NCBI RefSeq assembly: GCF_016653635.2
Contig: NZ_CP067420.1
Location: 179,501 to 243,500 of the forward strand
Length of the DNA: 64,000 bases
Direction: 5' to 3'
Source: Skermanella sp. TT6
GTDB lineage: Bacteria > Pseudomonadota > Alphaproteobacteria > Azospirillales > Azospirillaceae
Part shown: in pieces, positions 50,668 to 60,096 of the stretch
Layout of the letters: every line of letters starts with the position of its first letter
How positions within the stretch are numbered: the stretch's first letter is position 1
Translations under genes and position numbers: made by a program
Notes under the pieces: generated by a model
Database searches by the model: none
Seen by the model: only the letters and a program-made list of their open reading frames with translations
What the model was told of the DNA's origin: nothing

Positions 50668-53154
50668 ATGCTCAATCTGAAAGAGTACCGCGAGCAGCCC
50701 AGGTCCCTGGCGGATTATCTGCCCTACGCGGCGCTGCCGTTCGGGCAATACCCGTTCGTGATGGCGCAGAAGGACGGCAGCCTGCTCGCCCTGATCCGCT
50801 ATCGCGGGCCGGACCTGGAAAGCACGACCACCTCAGTCCTGGTGACCTACTACGCCGGCCTGGGCACGATGCTGAAGCACCTGGGGGACCGCTGGGCGGT
50901 TCACCTGATCGCGGATCGCTTCTACACGTCGGAATACCCGGATGCCGACTGGCCCTGCCACGCGGCGGCCCTGTTCGACCTGGAGCGTCGAAACCTTGTC
51001 CAGGGCAGCGGCCGGCAGCTTGAGTCCGACTACGTCCTGGCCCTGACCTACCTGCCGCCGGGCGATGCGTCCAGCCGGCTGGAAGGCCTGCTGATCGAGG
51101 GGGAAGACGGCGAGCGCGAAGGCTCCGGCATCGAACAGGTCGACTACTTCGCCCATCGCGTCACCGAGATCGGCGACATGCTGCGCGCCTTCATGCCCCT
51201 CGCGCGTCTCCTTAATGGCGATGATCTGCTGACCTTCCTGCACCATCCCCTGGGGCTGGAGCGGCACCAGGTGGCGATGCCCGAGGTCCCGATGTTCCTG
51301 GACTCGCTCCTGGCGGAACAGCCGGTGTGGCCCGGCATGCGGGTCGGGATCGGCTACACCGAGGACGCCAACGGCACGTCCCGGCCGGAACGGTACCTGG
51401 TCACCGTGGGGGTTCGGGGATACCCATCCTCGACCCACGCCGGGATGCTCGATGACCTGAACAGCCTGGGCTTCGAGTACCGGTGGAGCACGCGCGCGAT
51501 CACACTCGGTTCTCAGCAGTCGCTGCGGGCCGTTCAGACGCGGGTGAACCGGTGGGGCAGCCAGCGCAGGGGCTTCATGACCCTGATCGCCGAACACGTC
51601 CTCAGGGAGCCCAGCGAGCGGGTGAACCACGAGGCGGTCGCCAAGCACGCCGACGCCCTAGCGGCGTTGCAGGAGGTCGCGGAAGGGCTGGTGTCGATGG
51701 CCTACGTCACCCCGACGATCACGGTGTGGCACGAGAACCTGGGCCAGGCCCTGGACAACGCCAAGAAGGTGGTCGGCCTGCTGACGGCGAAGCACTTCAT
51801 AGCCAGGGTCGAGACGTTCAACGCCTTCGAGGCGTGGCTCGGCAGCCTGCCCGGGAGTTGCTACGCCAACGTGCGCCAGCCGCTGGTCAACACCATGAAC
51901 CTCGCCCACTTGGCCCCACTGTCGGCGGTGTGGGCCGGCGAGTCCTGGAACGGCGAGCTGAACGGCCCGGCGCTGATGCGGGTGATCACCGAAGGCAACA
52001 CGCCGTTCCACTTCAACTTCCACCACGACGACGTCGGGCACTCGGTCATCTACGGCCCTACCGGCGCCGGAAAGTCGGTGCTGCTGTCCTCGGTGGCGTT
52101 GCAGTGCCTGCGTTATCCGGGGGCGCGGGTCTACGCCTTCGACAAGGACAGGTCCATCCGGCTGACGACGCTGTGTGCCGGCGGCCGGTTCCACGATATC
52201 GGCGCCCAGGGCGGGACGCCGGGGTTTCAGCCGCTCGCCTATATCGACGCGCCCGCCGAACTGACCTGGGCCACGGAGTGGCTGTACGACCTGTTCGGCA
52301 AAGCCGGACTGGAGCTGACCCCGGAGCAGAAGAACCACGTCGCCGAGAAGCTGGCGAGCCTGGCGACCAGTCCCGTCGGGGAGCGCAGCCTGACCGTGCT
52401 CCGGGCGCGGCTGGGCGACCGGGACCTGAAGGATGCCCTGAAGCCCTTCTGCGTGGGCGGAGCGTTCGGACATCTCCTCGACGGGGACCGCGATACCCTG
52501 CACCTGGGCCGCTGGCAGGCGTTCGAGATGGGCTCGCTGCTCAAGCAGCCGAGTGCCGCGGTGCCGGTGATGACCTACCTGTTCCACCGGATCGAGGAGT
52601 CCCTGGACGGGTCTCCGACCCTGCTGATCATCGACGAGGGGTGGCGGTTCCTGGACGACACGACCTTCGCGAAGAAGATCGAGGACTGGCTGCTGACCTT
52701 GAGGAAGAAGAAGGTCGCGGTCATCTTCACGACGCAGACGATCTCCAGCATCGCCAGCAGCAAGGTCGCCCCGATCATCTGGGACAATTGCCTGACCCGG
52801 ATCTACCTGCCCAACGCCGCGGCGAACGACCCCCAGACCAGAGGCTACTACTCGGCGCAGGGCCTGAACGACCGGCAGGTCGACCTGATCGCGAGTGCCC
52901 GGCGCAAGCGCCAATACTACTACGCGTCGGCCGCGGGAAACCGGCTGTTCGAACTGGGGCTCGGCGAGCTCGGCCTGGCGCTGGTCGGGTCGAGCGATCC
53001 CGACGACCACAAGCTCGCGGACAGCCTGCTCGCGTCTGGCGGCGCGGATGTCTTCCTGCCGGCGTTCCTGCGCGCCAAGGGCCTGGACTGGGCGGCCGAC
53101 ATGGTCGACCCCGACGGCGTGACCCGGCACCTCATCTCCCAGGCGGCGGAGTAA
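50668..53154 (+). CDS. trbE: Conjugation ATPase TrbE (VirB4 type)
   Basis: 828 aa. Walker A is VIYGPTGAGKSVLLSSVALQ, Walker B is LLIIDEGWRFLDD, and further motifs are KVAVIFTTQTISSIASSK and PNAAANDPQTRGYY. The N-terminal half is the usual CagE/TrbE region (FGQYPFVMAQKDGSLLALIR). Full length. It powers pilus assembly and substrate movement. It starts 3 bases after trbD and ends 5 bases before trbJ. Confidence 0.95.
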   Translation: MLNLKEYREQPRSLADYLPYAALPFGQYPFVMAQKDGSLLALIRYRGPDLESTTTSVLVTYYAGLGTMLKHLGDRWAVHLIADRFYTSEYPDADWPCHAAALFDLERRNLVQGSGRQLESDYVLALTYLPPGDASSRLEGLLIEGEDGEREGSGIEQVDYFAHRVTEIGDMLRAFMPLARLLNGDDLLTFLHHPLGLERHQVAMPEVPMFLDSLLAEQPVWPGMRVGIGYTEDANGTSRPERYLVTVGVRGYPSSTHAGMLDDLNSLGFEYRWSTRAITLGSQQSLRAVQTRVNRWGSQRRGFMTLIAEHVLREPSERVNHEAVAKHADALAALQEVAEGLVSMAYVTPTITVWHENLGQALDNAKKVVGLLTAKHFIARVETFNAFEAWLGSLPGSCYANVRQPLVNTMNLAHLAPLSAVWAGESWNGELNGPALMRVITEGNTPFHFNFHHDDVGHSVIYGPTGAGKSVLLSSVALQCLRYPGARVYAFDKDRSIRLTTLCAGGRFHDIGAQGGTPGFQPLAYIDAPAELTWATEWLYDLFGKAGLELTPEQKNHVAEKLASLATSPVGERSLTVLRARLGDRDLKDALKPFCVGGAFGHLLDGDRDTLHLGRWQAFEMGSLLKQPSAAVPVMTYLFHRIEESLDGSPTLLIIDEGWRFLDDTTFAKKIEDWLLTLRKKKVAVIFTTQTISSIASSKVAPIIWDNCLTRIYLPNAAANDPQTRGYYSAQGLNDRQVDLIASARRKRQYYYASAAGNRLFELGLGELGLALVGSSDPDDHKLADSLLASGGADVFLPAFLRAKGLDWAADMVDPDGVTRHLISQAAE

Positions 53155-53159
53155 CGGAT

Positions 53160-55079
53160 ATGAAGCTGCTCTCCACGGTCCTGCTGGCCGGCACCGTCCT
53201 CACGACGCCTGCCCTTGCCGAGACGATCACGCTGTCGCCGGGGGATAGCGTCCAGGCCGCCATCGACCGCGCCCGCCCCGGCGACACCATAGCCCTGCGC
53301 GCCGGCACCTATAACCAGTCCCTCGACTTCTCGAACAAGCACGGTGCTGCCGGCGCCCCGATCCGTCTCGTGTCGGCCGATGGCAAGGGCGCTGCCCGGG
53401 TCGTGGCCCAGGGCAACCGGGCGGCCATCCAGGGCAACCGGCTTTCGCACATCACCGTGGACGGGCTGAACATCGTCTCGACCAGCCGGAGCGGCGACAC
53501 GGGCGGGATCAAGTTCTGGGGGTCATACCAGAAACTGCACGACGTGACGATCACCAACAACCTGGTCACCGGGGTCGGCCAGGACGGCATCAAGATCTTC
53601 AACATGGCGCCCGGCGACGGGCGCGTGGTGGTCGCCGGGAACACCATCGACGGCAACTGGCGGCAGGAAGGGATCGACAACGTGTCGGTCGTGGACGTGA
53701 CCTATCAGGGAAACACGATCAAGGGCCGGGCGGGCTTCGCAGGGATCACCTGGAAGGCCGGCAGCGACGGCGTCAGGTTCATCAACAACACGGTGGACAT
53801 CGCCGCGGACACGGCGGTCTCGGTCGGCGGCTACGGCGATTCGCGCCTGGGTCGGCTGGGGAGCTTCCCCGACGAGTTCCAGGACAACGAAGCGGAGAAC
53901 AGCGTCGTCACCGGCAACGACATCCGGGGCGACGTGCGGGTCATCTCGGCCGAGAACAACAGGATCGAAGGCAACAGCATCTCCGGGAGCATCAGCAACG
54001 GCCGGAACAGCGACATGCCGGGCAGCATCGCCAGCCGGAACAACGCCATCGCCGACAACCGGGTGACAGGGGGCACGGGGACGGCTGCCTGGAACGGCAC
54101 TACGGACAGTCAGTTCGATAGGAACGTGGACGGTCTTCAGCGAAACGTCCTCGACACGGACGAGCAGTTCTGGCGGGCCGTGGAACGGGGCGAGACGGGA
54201 GCGCTGCGCCGACTGAACGACCTGGTCTCCGGCGGCATCGTCGCACGCGAGGGCAACCGGATCATCAACCGTGCCACCGGTCAGATGATCAGCACGGTGA
54301 ACAGCACCATCGGAGAGGCCGTCGATACGGTACTGCAGCCGGTCGAGGACACGGTCTCCGGCGTGGTCGAGGCGGTGAAGTGCAACATCGGCGGCAGCAT
54401 CATGGGGGGTGGGGCCAGCATCGTCAGCGGGATCTTCGGCGGCGGGCGCGCGACCCTCCCGGCGCAGATCGCCCAGCAGATGACGATGATCGCGGGCAAT
54501 CTGTGCCTCAGCAGGCAGCTCGCCGTGCAGCAGAGGCAGCTTCAGGCGCAGCTCAAGCACTTGCAGCCGTCGCAGGTGGATACCGGCGCGGATATCCAGG
54601 GCGCCATGATGCGGCAGCGCTCCCTTATTGGAGAAACGGAAGTCTACGACACGGACGAGGCGCCGGGGATATACCAGGACCTGTACCCGGACGACATGGA
54701 TGGCCTGTCGACCGAGGAGCTGTTCGCCAAGCCTGAGCAGTGGCGCAACGCGGCGCACCGGGCGACGGAGGAATCCTGGCGCGTCCAGTCAGGAGCGGTA
54801 GAGGCGCAGTCGGCATCCCAGGTTCGCGTCGGCCGGCAGCTCGGTGCCGTCCGGTCAGCGCCCGGCATGCTGGCAGCCCAGCAGGGAACGGCGCAGCTCA
54901 TCGGCAGCCTGATCGGCGAGACCCAGACCTTGCAGTCCGTTTCGATCTCCCACTTCCGTGCAGTCGAGCACTCGATGGCCCAGGAGCAGGCAAAGGCAAA
55001 AAGAGCCGAAGAGCTTCACCGGAGGGCGATGCAGGGACTGAGTGGGAATGATGCCGTAAATGTACGCAGCCCATTCTAG
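53160..55079 (+). CDS. trbJ: TrbJ (VirB5 type) fused to an N-terminal parallel beta-helix domain
   Basis: 639 aa; normal TrbJ is about 250. Residues 1-20 (MKLLSTVLLAGTVLTTPALA) are a signal peptide. Residues about 20-320 form a right-handed parallel beta-helix with repeating Asn/Gly-rich rungs: LSHITVDGLNIVSTS, HDVTITNNLVTGVGQDGIKI, VVAGNTIDGNWRQEGIDNVS, NRIEGNSISG. Residues about 380-639 are TrbJ-like: QIAQQMTMIAGNLCLSRQLA, DIQGAMMRQRSLIGETEVYD, IYQDLYPDDMDGLSTEELFA, GTAQLIGSLIGETQTLQSVS, SMAQEQAKAKRAEELHRRAM. Position between trbE and trbK/L is canonical. VirB5-type proteins sit at the pilus tip, so the helix should face outward. No stop or frameshift separates the parts. Confidence 0.85.
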   Translation: MKLLSTVLLAGTVLTTPALAETITLSPGDSVQAAIDRARPGDTIALRAGTYNQSLDFSNKHGAAGAPIRLVSADGKGAARVVAQGNRAAIQGNRLSHITVDGLNIVSTSRSGDTGGIKFWGSYQKLHDVTITNNLVTGVGQDGIKIFNMAPGDGRVVVAGNTIDGNWRQEGIDNVSVVDVTYQGNTIKGRAGFAGITWKAGSDGVRFINNTVDIAADTAVSVGGYGDSRLGRLGSFPDEFQDNEAENSVVTGNDIRGDVRVISAENNRIEGNSISGSISNGRNSDMPGSIASRNNAIADNRVTGGTGTAAWNGTTDSQFDRNVDGLQRNVLDTDEQFWRAVERGETGALRRLNDLVSGGIVAREGNRIINRATGQMISTVNSTIGEAVDTVLQPVEDTVSGVVEAVKCNIGGSIMGGGASIVSGIFGGGRATLPAQIAQQMTMIAGNLCLSRQLAVQQRQLQAQLKHLQPSQVDTGADIQGAMMRQRSLIGETEVYDTDEAPGIYQDLYPDDMDGLSTEELFAKPEQWRNAAHRATEESWRVQSGAVEAQSASQVRVGRQLGAVRSAPGMLAAQQGTAQLIGSLIGETQTLQSVSISHFRAVEHSMAQEQAKAKRAEELHRRAMQGLSGNDAVNVRSPF

Positions 55080-55088
55080 GAGGATGTA

Positions 55089-55271
55089 ATGTTGATTTCG
55101 ACTCTTACGCCCAAGGCGATCCTGATTGTCTTCATCTTCGGCATCCTCCTCTTGGTCGACCGTGGATGCTCACAGATTGACCGTCACGACGCAGCGATGA
55201 AGGATCTCGGAGAAAACGACTATGTCCCGGTGCGCAGCCCGTGGGCGATTGAGGGAGAAGGACAGAAATGA
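55089..55271 (+). CDS. trbK: TrbK-position small membrane protein, 60 aa
   Basis: It has one N-terminal hydrophobic helix (AILIVFIFGILLLVDRGC) ending at a Cys, then a polar tail. In other trb operons TrbK, the entry-exclusion lipoprotein, lies here between trbJ and trbL. Sequence alone does not prove it. It overlaps the trbL start by 4 bases. Confidence 0.6.
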   Translation: MLISTLTPKAILIVFIFGILLLVDRGCSQIDRHDAAMKDLGENDYVPVRSPWAIEGEGQK

Positions 55272-57130
55272 ATACCTCGGTCGCTGACAGGCTGCTCGAC
55301 GCCTACATCGCCATCGGGGATGCTGCGGTCCAGGCGATCCGTCCCGACGTGATGTTCGTCCTGATCACCCTGGCGGTGATCGGCCTGACGTGGGCGCATC
55401 TGCGCAATGCCCTGACCCTGCGGGAGAGCCCGATCAACCTGCTGATCATGCAGTTCATGACGGTCGGTTTCTTCGTTTGGCTGCTGGAGAACTGGTCCGG
55501 CCTGATGAGGGCGCTGATGGGCGGCATGGTCCAGCTCGGCCTGAAGGCCGGCGGCAACGCCATGACGCCCGACCAGTTCCTCCATCCGAGCGAGATCGCA
55601 TCCGCGGGCATCCGCATCGCCGCCCCTCTGATCGATGCCGTGGGCTTCTGGGGGTGGCTGACCGGGACCAACGTCCTCCTGGCCGTGAGCATGATCATCG
55701 TGGTCTTCGCCTTCTTCATCATGTCGCTGCAGGTCCTGGTCGCGATCATCGAGTTCAAGCTCGGCGTCGTGTGGTGCTTCTTCATGGTGGCGCTGGGGAT
55801 CTTCAAGGGCACGGCGTTCGCCAGCGAGAAGGCGCTGGGATACGTTTTCGCCTCCGGGATCAAGCTGTTCGCCCTGGCCACCGTCGTATCGGTCGGATCG
55901 GTCCTGATGACGACGATGGGCACGGTCGCCGACCCGACCGCCCCGACCTATAACGAGGCCCTGGGCATGGCGTTCGGATCGCTGGTGCTGGCTGCCCTGG
56001 CGTGGTTCATCCCCTCCAAGGTGGCGGGTGTGATCGGCGGGGGACCCTCCCTGGGTGCCGGAGCCGCGATAGGCACGATGGCGGCGATCGGGGCGACCGC
56101 CGCGGTGGCCGCGGTCGGAGGTGCCGCCGTCGCCAAAGCCGCTTCGGGAACCGGTGCGCTGCGCGCTGCCACGACCGGAGGGGCGACACGCGGCGGATTG
56201 CCTCCGATGGGTGGCGTTGCCCCTGGAGGCGACGGTGGGGGTTCTCCCGGCGGTAATCGTGGTGGTCTGTCCTGGCAGATGAGGGCAAACCCCGTGATGG
56301 CGTCCTCCGCCCTCGAGACCATCGACCGCACGGAGCGGGCGCATGCCGCGACCCTGGGGAAGATCAACGGCGGCGTGAGCTTCAAGGCGCCGGAAACCGC
56401 GGAGCACGAACGGGCACAGGCTTACCGCGGTCTGGCCTGGGACATCGGCAGCCAGATGCAGGAGAGCGATCCGGAGCTGTCCCAGAGGATCGAGGGCGAA
56501 CTGGACCGGATCGAGGCGATGAAGATGGATCTCGCCAGGGCCGGTGTCTCTCCTGCCGTGAACAGCGCCACCCTGGCGGAGGAGTACCGCAACGTCACGA
56601 TGCGGGCGCTGAACCTGGACGGCGGCGGCGGTTTCGACACCCCGTCGCTCTCGACCTCGCTGACGCCCGAGGGACGGTCCCGGAATGCCGCCCTGGCGTC
56701 CAGCCTGGGCGTCGGAAACCTCATCCGGGCGGAGGCGGCGAAGGGCAGGACGACGCGCCAGATCGCCGAGGGATTGGGCGACCGCCTGTCCCCGGTGAAC
56801 AGGATGGCGGAGCGGATCGGCCAGGGCAGCGACGCCAACCTGCACCGCATGGCCGTGGTCCAGGCGTACAAGGATGAGCACGGCATCCCCAACCCGACCG
56901 ATGCCGGCTTCAAGTCCTGGGCAGCCTTGGAAAAGAAGAATTGGGGTGCTGCGGCGGCGCAAGCTCCCGCACAGCCGGCACGGTCCGATGCTCCCTCCTG
57001 GGCCAGGAACCCGGGTCATGGTGCTTCATCGAACCTCCTGAAGATCCCGGCCAGCCTCAACGCGATCGTCCCGCGGGGCGCCGAGAGAAGCGCCGGGATG
57101 ACTGCCAGCAACACAGGAGTACGGGAATGA
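55268..57130 (+). CDS. trbL: TrbL (VirB6 type) polytopic membrane protein
   Basis: 620 aa. The N-terminal 250 residues hold about five or six membrane helices (MFVLITLAVIGLTWAHLRNA, LLIMQFMTVGFFVWLLENWS, TNVLLAVSMIIVVFAFFIMS, VVWCFFMVALGIFKGTAFAS, LFALATVVSVGSVLMTTMG). Then comes a Gly/Ala-rich low-complexity stretch and a cytoplasmic C-terminal part (SQRIEGELDRIEAMKMDLAR). It forms part of the inner-membrane channel. ATGA-type overlaps at both ends. Confidence 0.93.
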   Translation: MNTSVADRLLDAYIAIGDAAVQAIRPDVMFVLITLAVIGLTWAHLRNALTLRESPINLLIMQFMTVGFFVWLLENWSGLMRALMGGMVQLGLKAGGNAMTPDQFLHPSEIASAGIRIAAPLIDAVGFWGWLTGTNVLLAVSMIIVVFAFFIMSLQVLVAIIEFKLGVVWCFFMVALGIFKGTAFASEKALGYVFASGIKLFALATVVSVGSVLMTTMGTVADPTAPTYNEALGMAFGSLVLAALAWFIPSKVAGVIGGGPSLGAGAAIGTMAAIGATAAVAAVGGAAVAKAASGTGALRAATTGGATRGGLPPMGGVAPGGDGGGSPGGNRGGLSWQMRANPVMASSALETIDRTERAHAATLGKINGGVSFKAPETAEHERAQAYRGLAWDIGSQMQESDPELSQRIEGELDRIEAMKMDLARAGVSPAVNSATLAEEYRNVTMRALNLDGGGGFDTPSLSTSLTPEGRSRNAALASSLGVGNLIRAEAAKGRTTRQIAEGLGDRLSPVNRMAERIGQGSDANLHRMAVVQAYKDEHGIPNPTDAGFKSWAALEKKNWGAAAAQAPAQPARSDAPSWARNPGHGASSNLLKIPASLNAIVPRGAERSAGMTASNTGVRE

Positions 57131-57897
57131 TGTCCAACCCGTTCAAGGCGGCGTCCGACGCGGCGGGAAAGGCCATGGGAGGCCATGAGTTCCGGTCCGA
57201 CAAGGTCGAGGACCATGGCGCCGGATATCCTGTCCTGACGCCGTTCCAGCGGGCCCGCCAGGAATGGGATGACCGGATCGGAGCGCCGGTCGTGCGGGCG
57301 AAGAACTGGAGGTTGGCGGCTTTCGGCTCGACCGCCGTCAGCCTGGTCCTCGCCGGTGCGCTGATCTACAAGCTGTTCGTCGCCCCGCTCGACCTGTGGG
57401 CGATCCCCGTGGACGAGAGCGGCATCGTCGCCGGCCCGGCACAGCGTTTCGCGGTCCAGCGCTACGAGCCGACGCGTGCCCAGGTCGCGGCCGACCTTGC
57501 CCAGTGGATCGAGTGGGTGCGGACACGCCCCGCGGACGGCGTGAAGCTGAGGGCCGACATCGAGAAAGCCTACGATTTCATGGACGATACCGCGAAGCGG
57601 AAGCTCAACGAGTACAATGCCCGGTTCGACCCGTTCGCGACCTACAACACCCCGGACAGGATGTCGAAGAAGACGGTCACCATGTCGTTCCCGAAAGTCC
57701 TGCCCATGGAAGGGAGCAGCTACCACGCGACCTGGACCGAGACCGTCTGGGAACACGGCCAGCCGCGCCCGTCCTACACCATGACGGCGACCTTCACGGC
57801 GACCGCGACGGGACAGACCGACAGTACCCTGCTCAACATCAATCCCGCTGGCACGACGATCCACGATTTCGATTGGCGCAGCGACACCGCGCCCTGA
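57127..57897 (+). CDS. trbF: TrbF (VirB8 type)
   Basis: About 256 aa; ATG at 57127 or 57130. A cytoplasmic start (GYPVLTPFQRARQEWDDRIG), one membrane helix (AFGSTAVSLVLAGALIYKLF), then the VirB8-like periplasmic domain: DLAQWIEWVRTRPADGVKLR, YATWTE-type pattern YHATWTETVWEHGQ, LLNINPAGTTIHDFDW. It bridges the inner membrane to the core complex. Confidence 0.93.
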   Translation: MMSNPFKAASDAAGKAMGGHEFRSDKVEDHGAGYPVLTPFQRARQEWDDRIGAPVVRAKNWRLAAFGSTAVSLVLAGALIYKLFVAPLDLWAIPVDESGIVAGPAQRFAVQRYEPTRAQVAADLAQWIEWVRTRPADGVKLRADIEKAYDFMDDTAKRKLNEYNARFDPFATYNTPDRMSKKTVTMSFPKVLPMEGSSYHATWTETVWEHGQPRPSYTMTATFTATATGQTDSTLLNINPAGTTIHDFDWRSDTAP

Positions 57898-57912
57898 CAC
57901 GAAGGTTGGCTT

Positions 57913-57929
57913 GTGATACTATATGACAC
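57913..57929 (+). promoter_or_regulatory. 17-bp motif, copy 5, between trbF and trbG
   Basis: GTGATACTATATGACAC, 22 bp upstream of the trbG start, in the only sizeable gap (54 bp) between genes from trbL to trbI. It suggests an internal promoter or control point for trbG-trbI. Confidence 0.65.
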
Positions 57930-57951
57930 GTGGGGCGGGAGAGTTTGAGCA

Positions 57952-58932
57952 ATGAAAAGGCTTGCCGCCATCGTCTCGCCCGCCCTCCTGGCGGCTTGTG
58001 CAACGGCACGGGGAGGGCCGGCACTCCATCCGGTGCCGGTGCTGCCGGAACCGCCTGTCCGGGTGGTCGAGAAGGTCGTGCCTGTGCTGATGCCTCCCGC
58101 CCCGGTGATCAGGGAAAAGCCCCGGAAGCAGGACCCTGTCGCCGCGACACGCAGGGCCAACGCCAAGGCCATGGAGATGCCTCGGGCCGAGCGCTTCATC
58201 GGCGCTACCCTGGTCTATCCCATCGTTCCGGGGGCGGTTTACAACGTGCTGACGGCGGTGGATCACCTGACATCCATCGAGATCCCGCCGGGGTGCCGGA
58301 TGGTGAAGAAAGCGCCGATGCTCGGAGATCCCTCCCATGAGGCGGACGGCCAGCAACAAGCCACGGCTGAGGATAAGGAGCCGGCTAACTGGACGATCGC
58401 CAAGACGTTCCACGGCACGCCGCGCGATCCGGTCTCGAAGGTCGTGGTTCGGCCCAACAAGCCGGGGCTGAGGACCGACCTGATGATCGACAGCGATTGC
58501 GGGGCCTTCACCTACAAGCTGATTTCGACCGAGTCTTCCGCGAACGTCACCGTGAAGTTCCGCCAGGAGGAACCGAACCTCGGCCTGCCCGAACCGCCCT
58601 ATGCCGACGAGCGGGAAAAGACCCGCCCGGCGGTGCTGTCCTGCACCGACACGCCGGTCTCCCAGGTCCAGTACGGCTACACGGTTTCGGGCGACAAGCC
58701 CGCCTGGAGACCGGCCGACCGGGACGTGTTCCACAACGGCTCGAAGCTCTGCATCGGCATGCCGGGTGGTCCGGGCAACCTGGAGACCCCGTCGATCTCC
58801 CGGCCTGCCGGCGGTGACGCGATGACCGTCCATTACCGCACGTCCGGCCGGTTCATCGAAATCGATCAGGTCGTCCCGGTGCTGAACCTGACGCTGGGCG
58901 ACGACACCGTCCGCCTGACCCTGAAGCGTTAA
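57952..58932 (+). CDS. trbG: TrbG (VirB9 type) outer-membrane complex protein
   Basis: 326 aa with a lipoprotein signal (AIVSPALLAACATARGG, Cys after LLAA). The VirB9 pattern follows: VYPIVPGAVYNVLTAVDHLT, SIEIPPGCRM, DSDCGAFTYKLISTESSANV, and the ending PVLNLTLGDDTVRLTLKR. It forms the outer-membrane core with TrbI. Confidence 0.93.
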   Translation: MKRLAAIVSPALLAACATARGGPALHPVPVLPEPPVRVVEKVVPVLMPPAPVIREKPRKQDPVAATRRANAKAMEMPRAERFIGATLVYPIVPGAVYNVLTAVDHLTSIEIPPGCRMVKKAPMLGDPSHEADGQQQATAEDKEPANWTIAKTFHGTPRDPVSKVVVRPNKPGLRTDLMIDSDCGAFTYKLISTESSANVTVKFRQEEPNLGLPEPPYADEREKTRPAVLSCTDTPVSQVQYGYTVSGDKPAWRPADRDVFHNGSKLCIGMPGGPGNLETPSISRPAGGDAMTVHYRTSGRFIEIDQVVPVLNLTLGDDTVRLTLKR

Positions 58933-58943
58933 GGAAACCTGAC

Positions 58944-60053
58944 ATGCTTCCCAAGACCAAGGCGCCCGGCACCTTGCGGCCGCGATCACCGAAACCGAGA
59001 GGATTGAACCGCAAGGTGACGATCGGGCTGGCCGGTGCCGGCGCTGCGGCAGTCATCGCCGTCTTCGTATTCGATCCGGGGTTCGGCACGGTCCGCCGGA
59101 AGCCGCCCGAGACACTGCCGTTGCTGAGCAACGTCAAGCCCGACCTGTCCATGCTGCCGTCCGACTACCGGGAAACGCAGACGGCATCCGTCGCTGTTCC
59201 CCCGGAGCCGCCGCTTCTCCCGGCGGTCGATCTTCCTCCGGGGGCTGAATCCCGGCTCGTGCCTGCTGTCCAGCACCCGGGAGCTTCGCCGGGACGCAAA
59301 CCCGTGAGGCGCGGCATTTCGGTCGGCGGCGACGATGGCCTGGGCGATGCGGAACAGGCAGGCGTTCGGATGGTGGCTGACAGGCATGCCGGTGCTCCGG
59401 GACAGCCTCGCACGCTCGCCCAGGACTTTCGGCACCGGAACGGTGCCGGCGGTGACATGTATCTTCCCCGGTCGGTCCAGGCGCCGCTGGGCGAGCGGGA
59501 GATCTGGCCCGGAACGATCATCCCGGCGAAGCTGGCTGGCGCCACCAACAGCGAGCTGGGCGGCAACGTCGTGGCCCGGGTCTCCGCCGACATCTACGAT
59601 AACCGGACGGGCCAGTGCGTGCTGATCCCGCGCGACTCCACGGTGTTCGGCAAGCTCTCCGACGAGGTCCAGTACGGCCAGCGCCGGCAGCAGGCGGTCT
59701 GGACGATGCTGATCCTGCCCGACGGGAAGAAACTGGACCTGATGGGGATGGACGCGACGGATGGAGCCGGCCGGGCCGGGATCACCGCCAACGTCAACAA
59801 CCACTATGGCCGCCTGGCCGGTGCGGCGATCGCCGCGACCGCGCTCGATGTCCTCGGTGGACTGGCCCGCGGCGGCAGGAACAGCGGGACACAGATTAAC
59901 ATCGGGGGCGCTGCCGCCGATAACGCCGCATCGATCGGCGAGCGGATCATCCAGCGCGAGCTGCAGGTGCCGCCGACGCTGGAGCAGATCATCGGACATC
60001 CGGTGAGCCTGATGGTCGACCGCACCATCGCGATGGCGTGCTACGATGATTGA
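58944..60053 (+). CDS. trbI: TrbI (VirB10 type)
   Basis: 369 aa. One N-terminal membrane helix (VTIGLAGAGAAAVIAVFVFD), a Pro-rich spacer, and the C-terminal beta-barrel-type domain: REIWPGTIIPAKLAGATNSE, VVARVSADIYDNRTGQCVLI, DSTVFGKLSDEVQYGQRR, and ending ISLMV-type PVSLMVDRTIAMACYDD. It spans from inner to outer membrane. It starts 11 bases after trbG. Confidence 0.95.
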   Translation: MLPKTKAPGTLRPRSPKPRGLNRKVTIGLAGAGAAAVIAVFVFDPGFGTVRRKPPETLPLLSNVKPDLSMLPSDYRETQTASVAVPPEPPLLPAVDLPPGAESRLVPAVQHPGASPGRKPVRRGISVGGDDGLGDAEQAGVRMVADRHAGAPGQPRTLAQDFRHRNGAGGDMYLPRSVQAPLGEREIWPGTIIPAKLAGATNSELGGNVVARVSADIYDNRTGQCVLIPRDSTVFGKLSDEVQYGQRRQQAVWTMLILPDGKKLDLMGMDATDGAGRAGITANVNNHYGRLAGAAIAATALDVLGGLARGGRNSGTQINIGGAAADNAASIGERIIQRELQVPPTLEQIIGHPVSLMVDRTIAMACYDD

Positions 60054-60096
60054 GGCCGTTACCACATATTTGCCTCGTTTGGCGGCAGCCGCTAAT

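Noticed and set aside
51483-53159. Upstream extension of the trbJ frame through trbE
   Set aside because: The frame is open only because of GC bias. A signal peptide at the ATG at 53160 marks the true start, and trbE is the coding frame before it.
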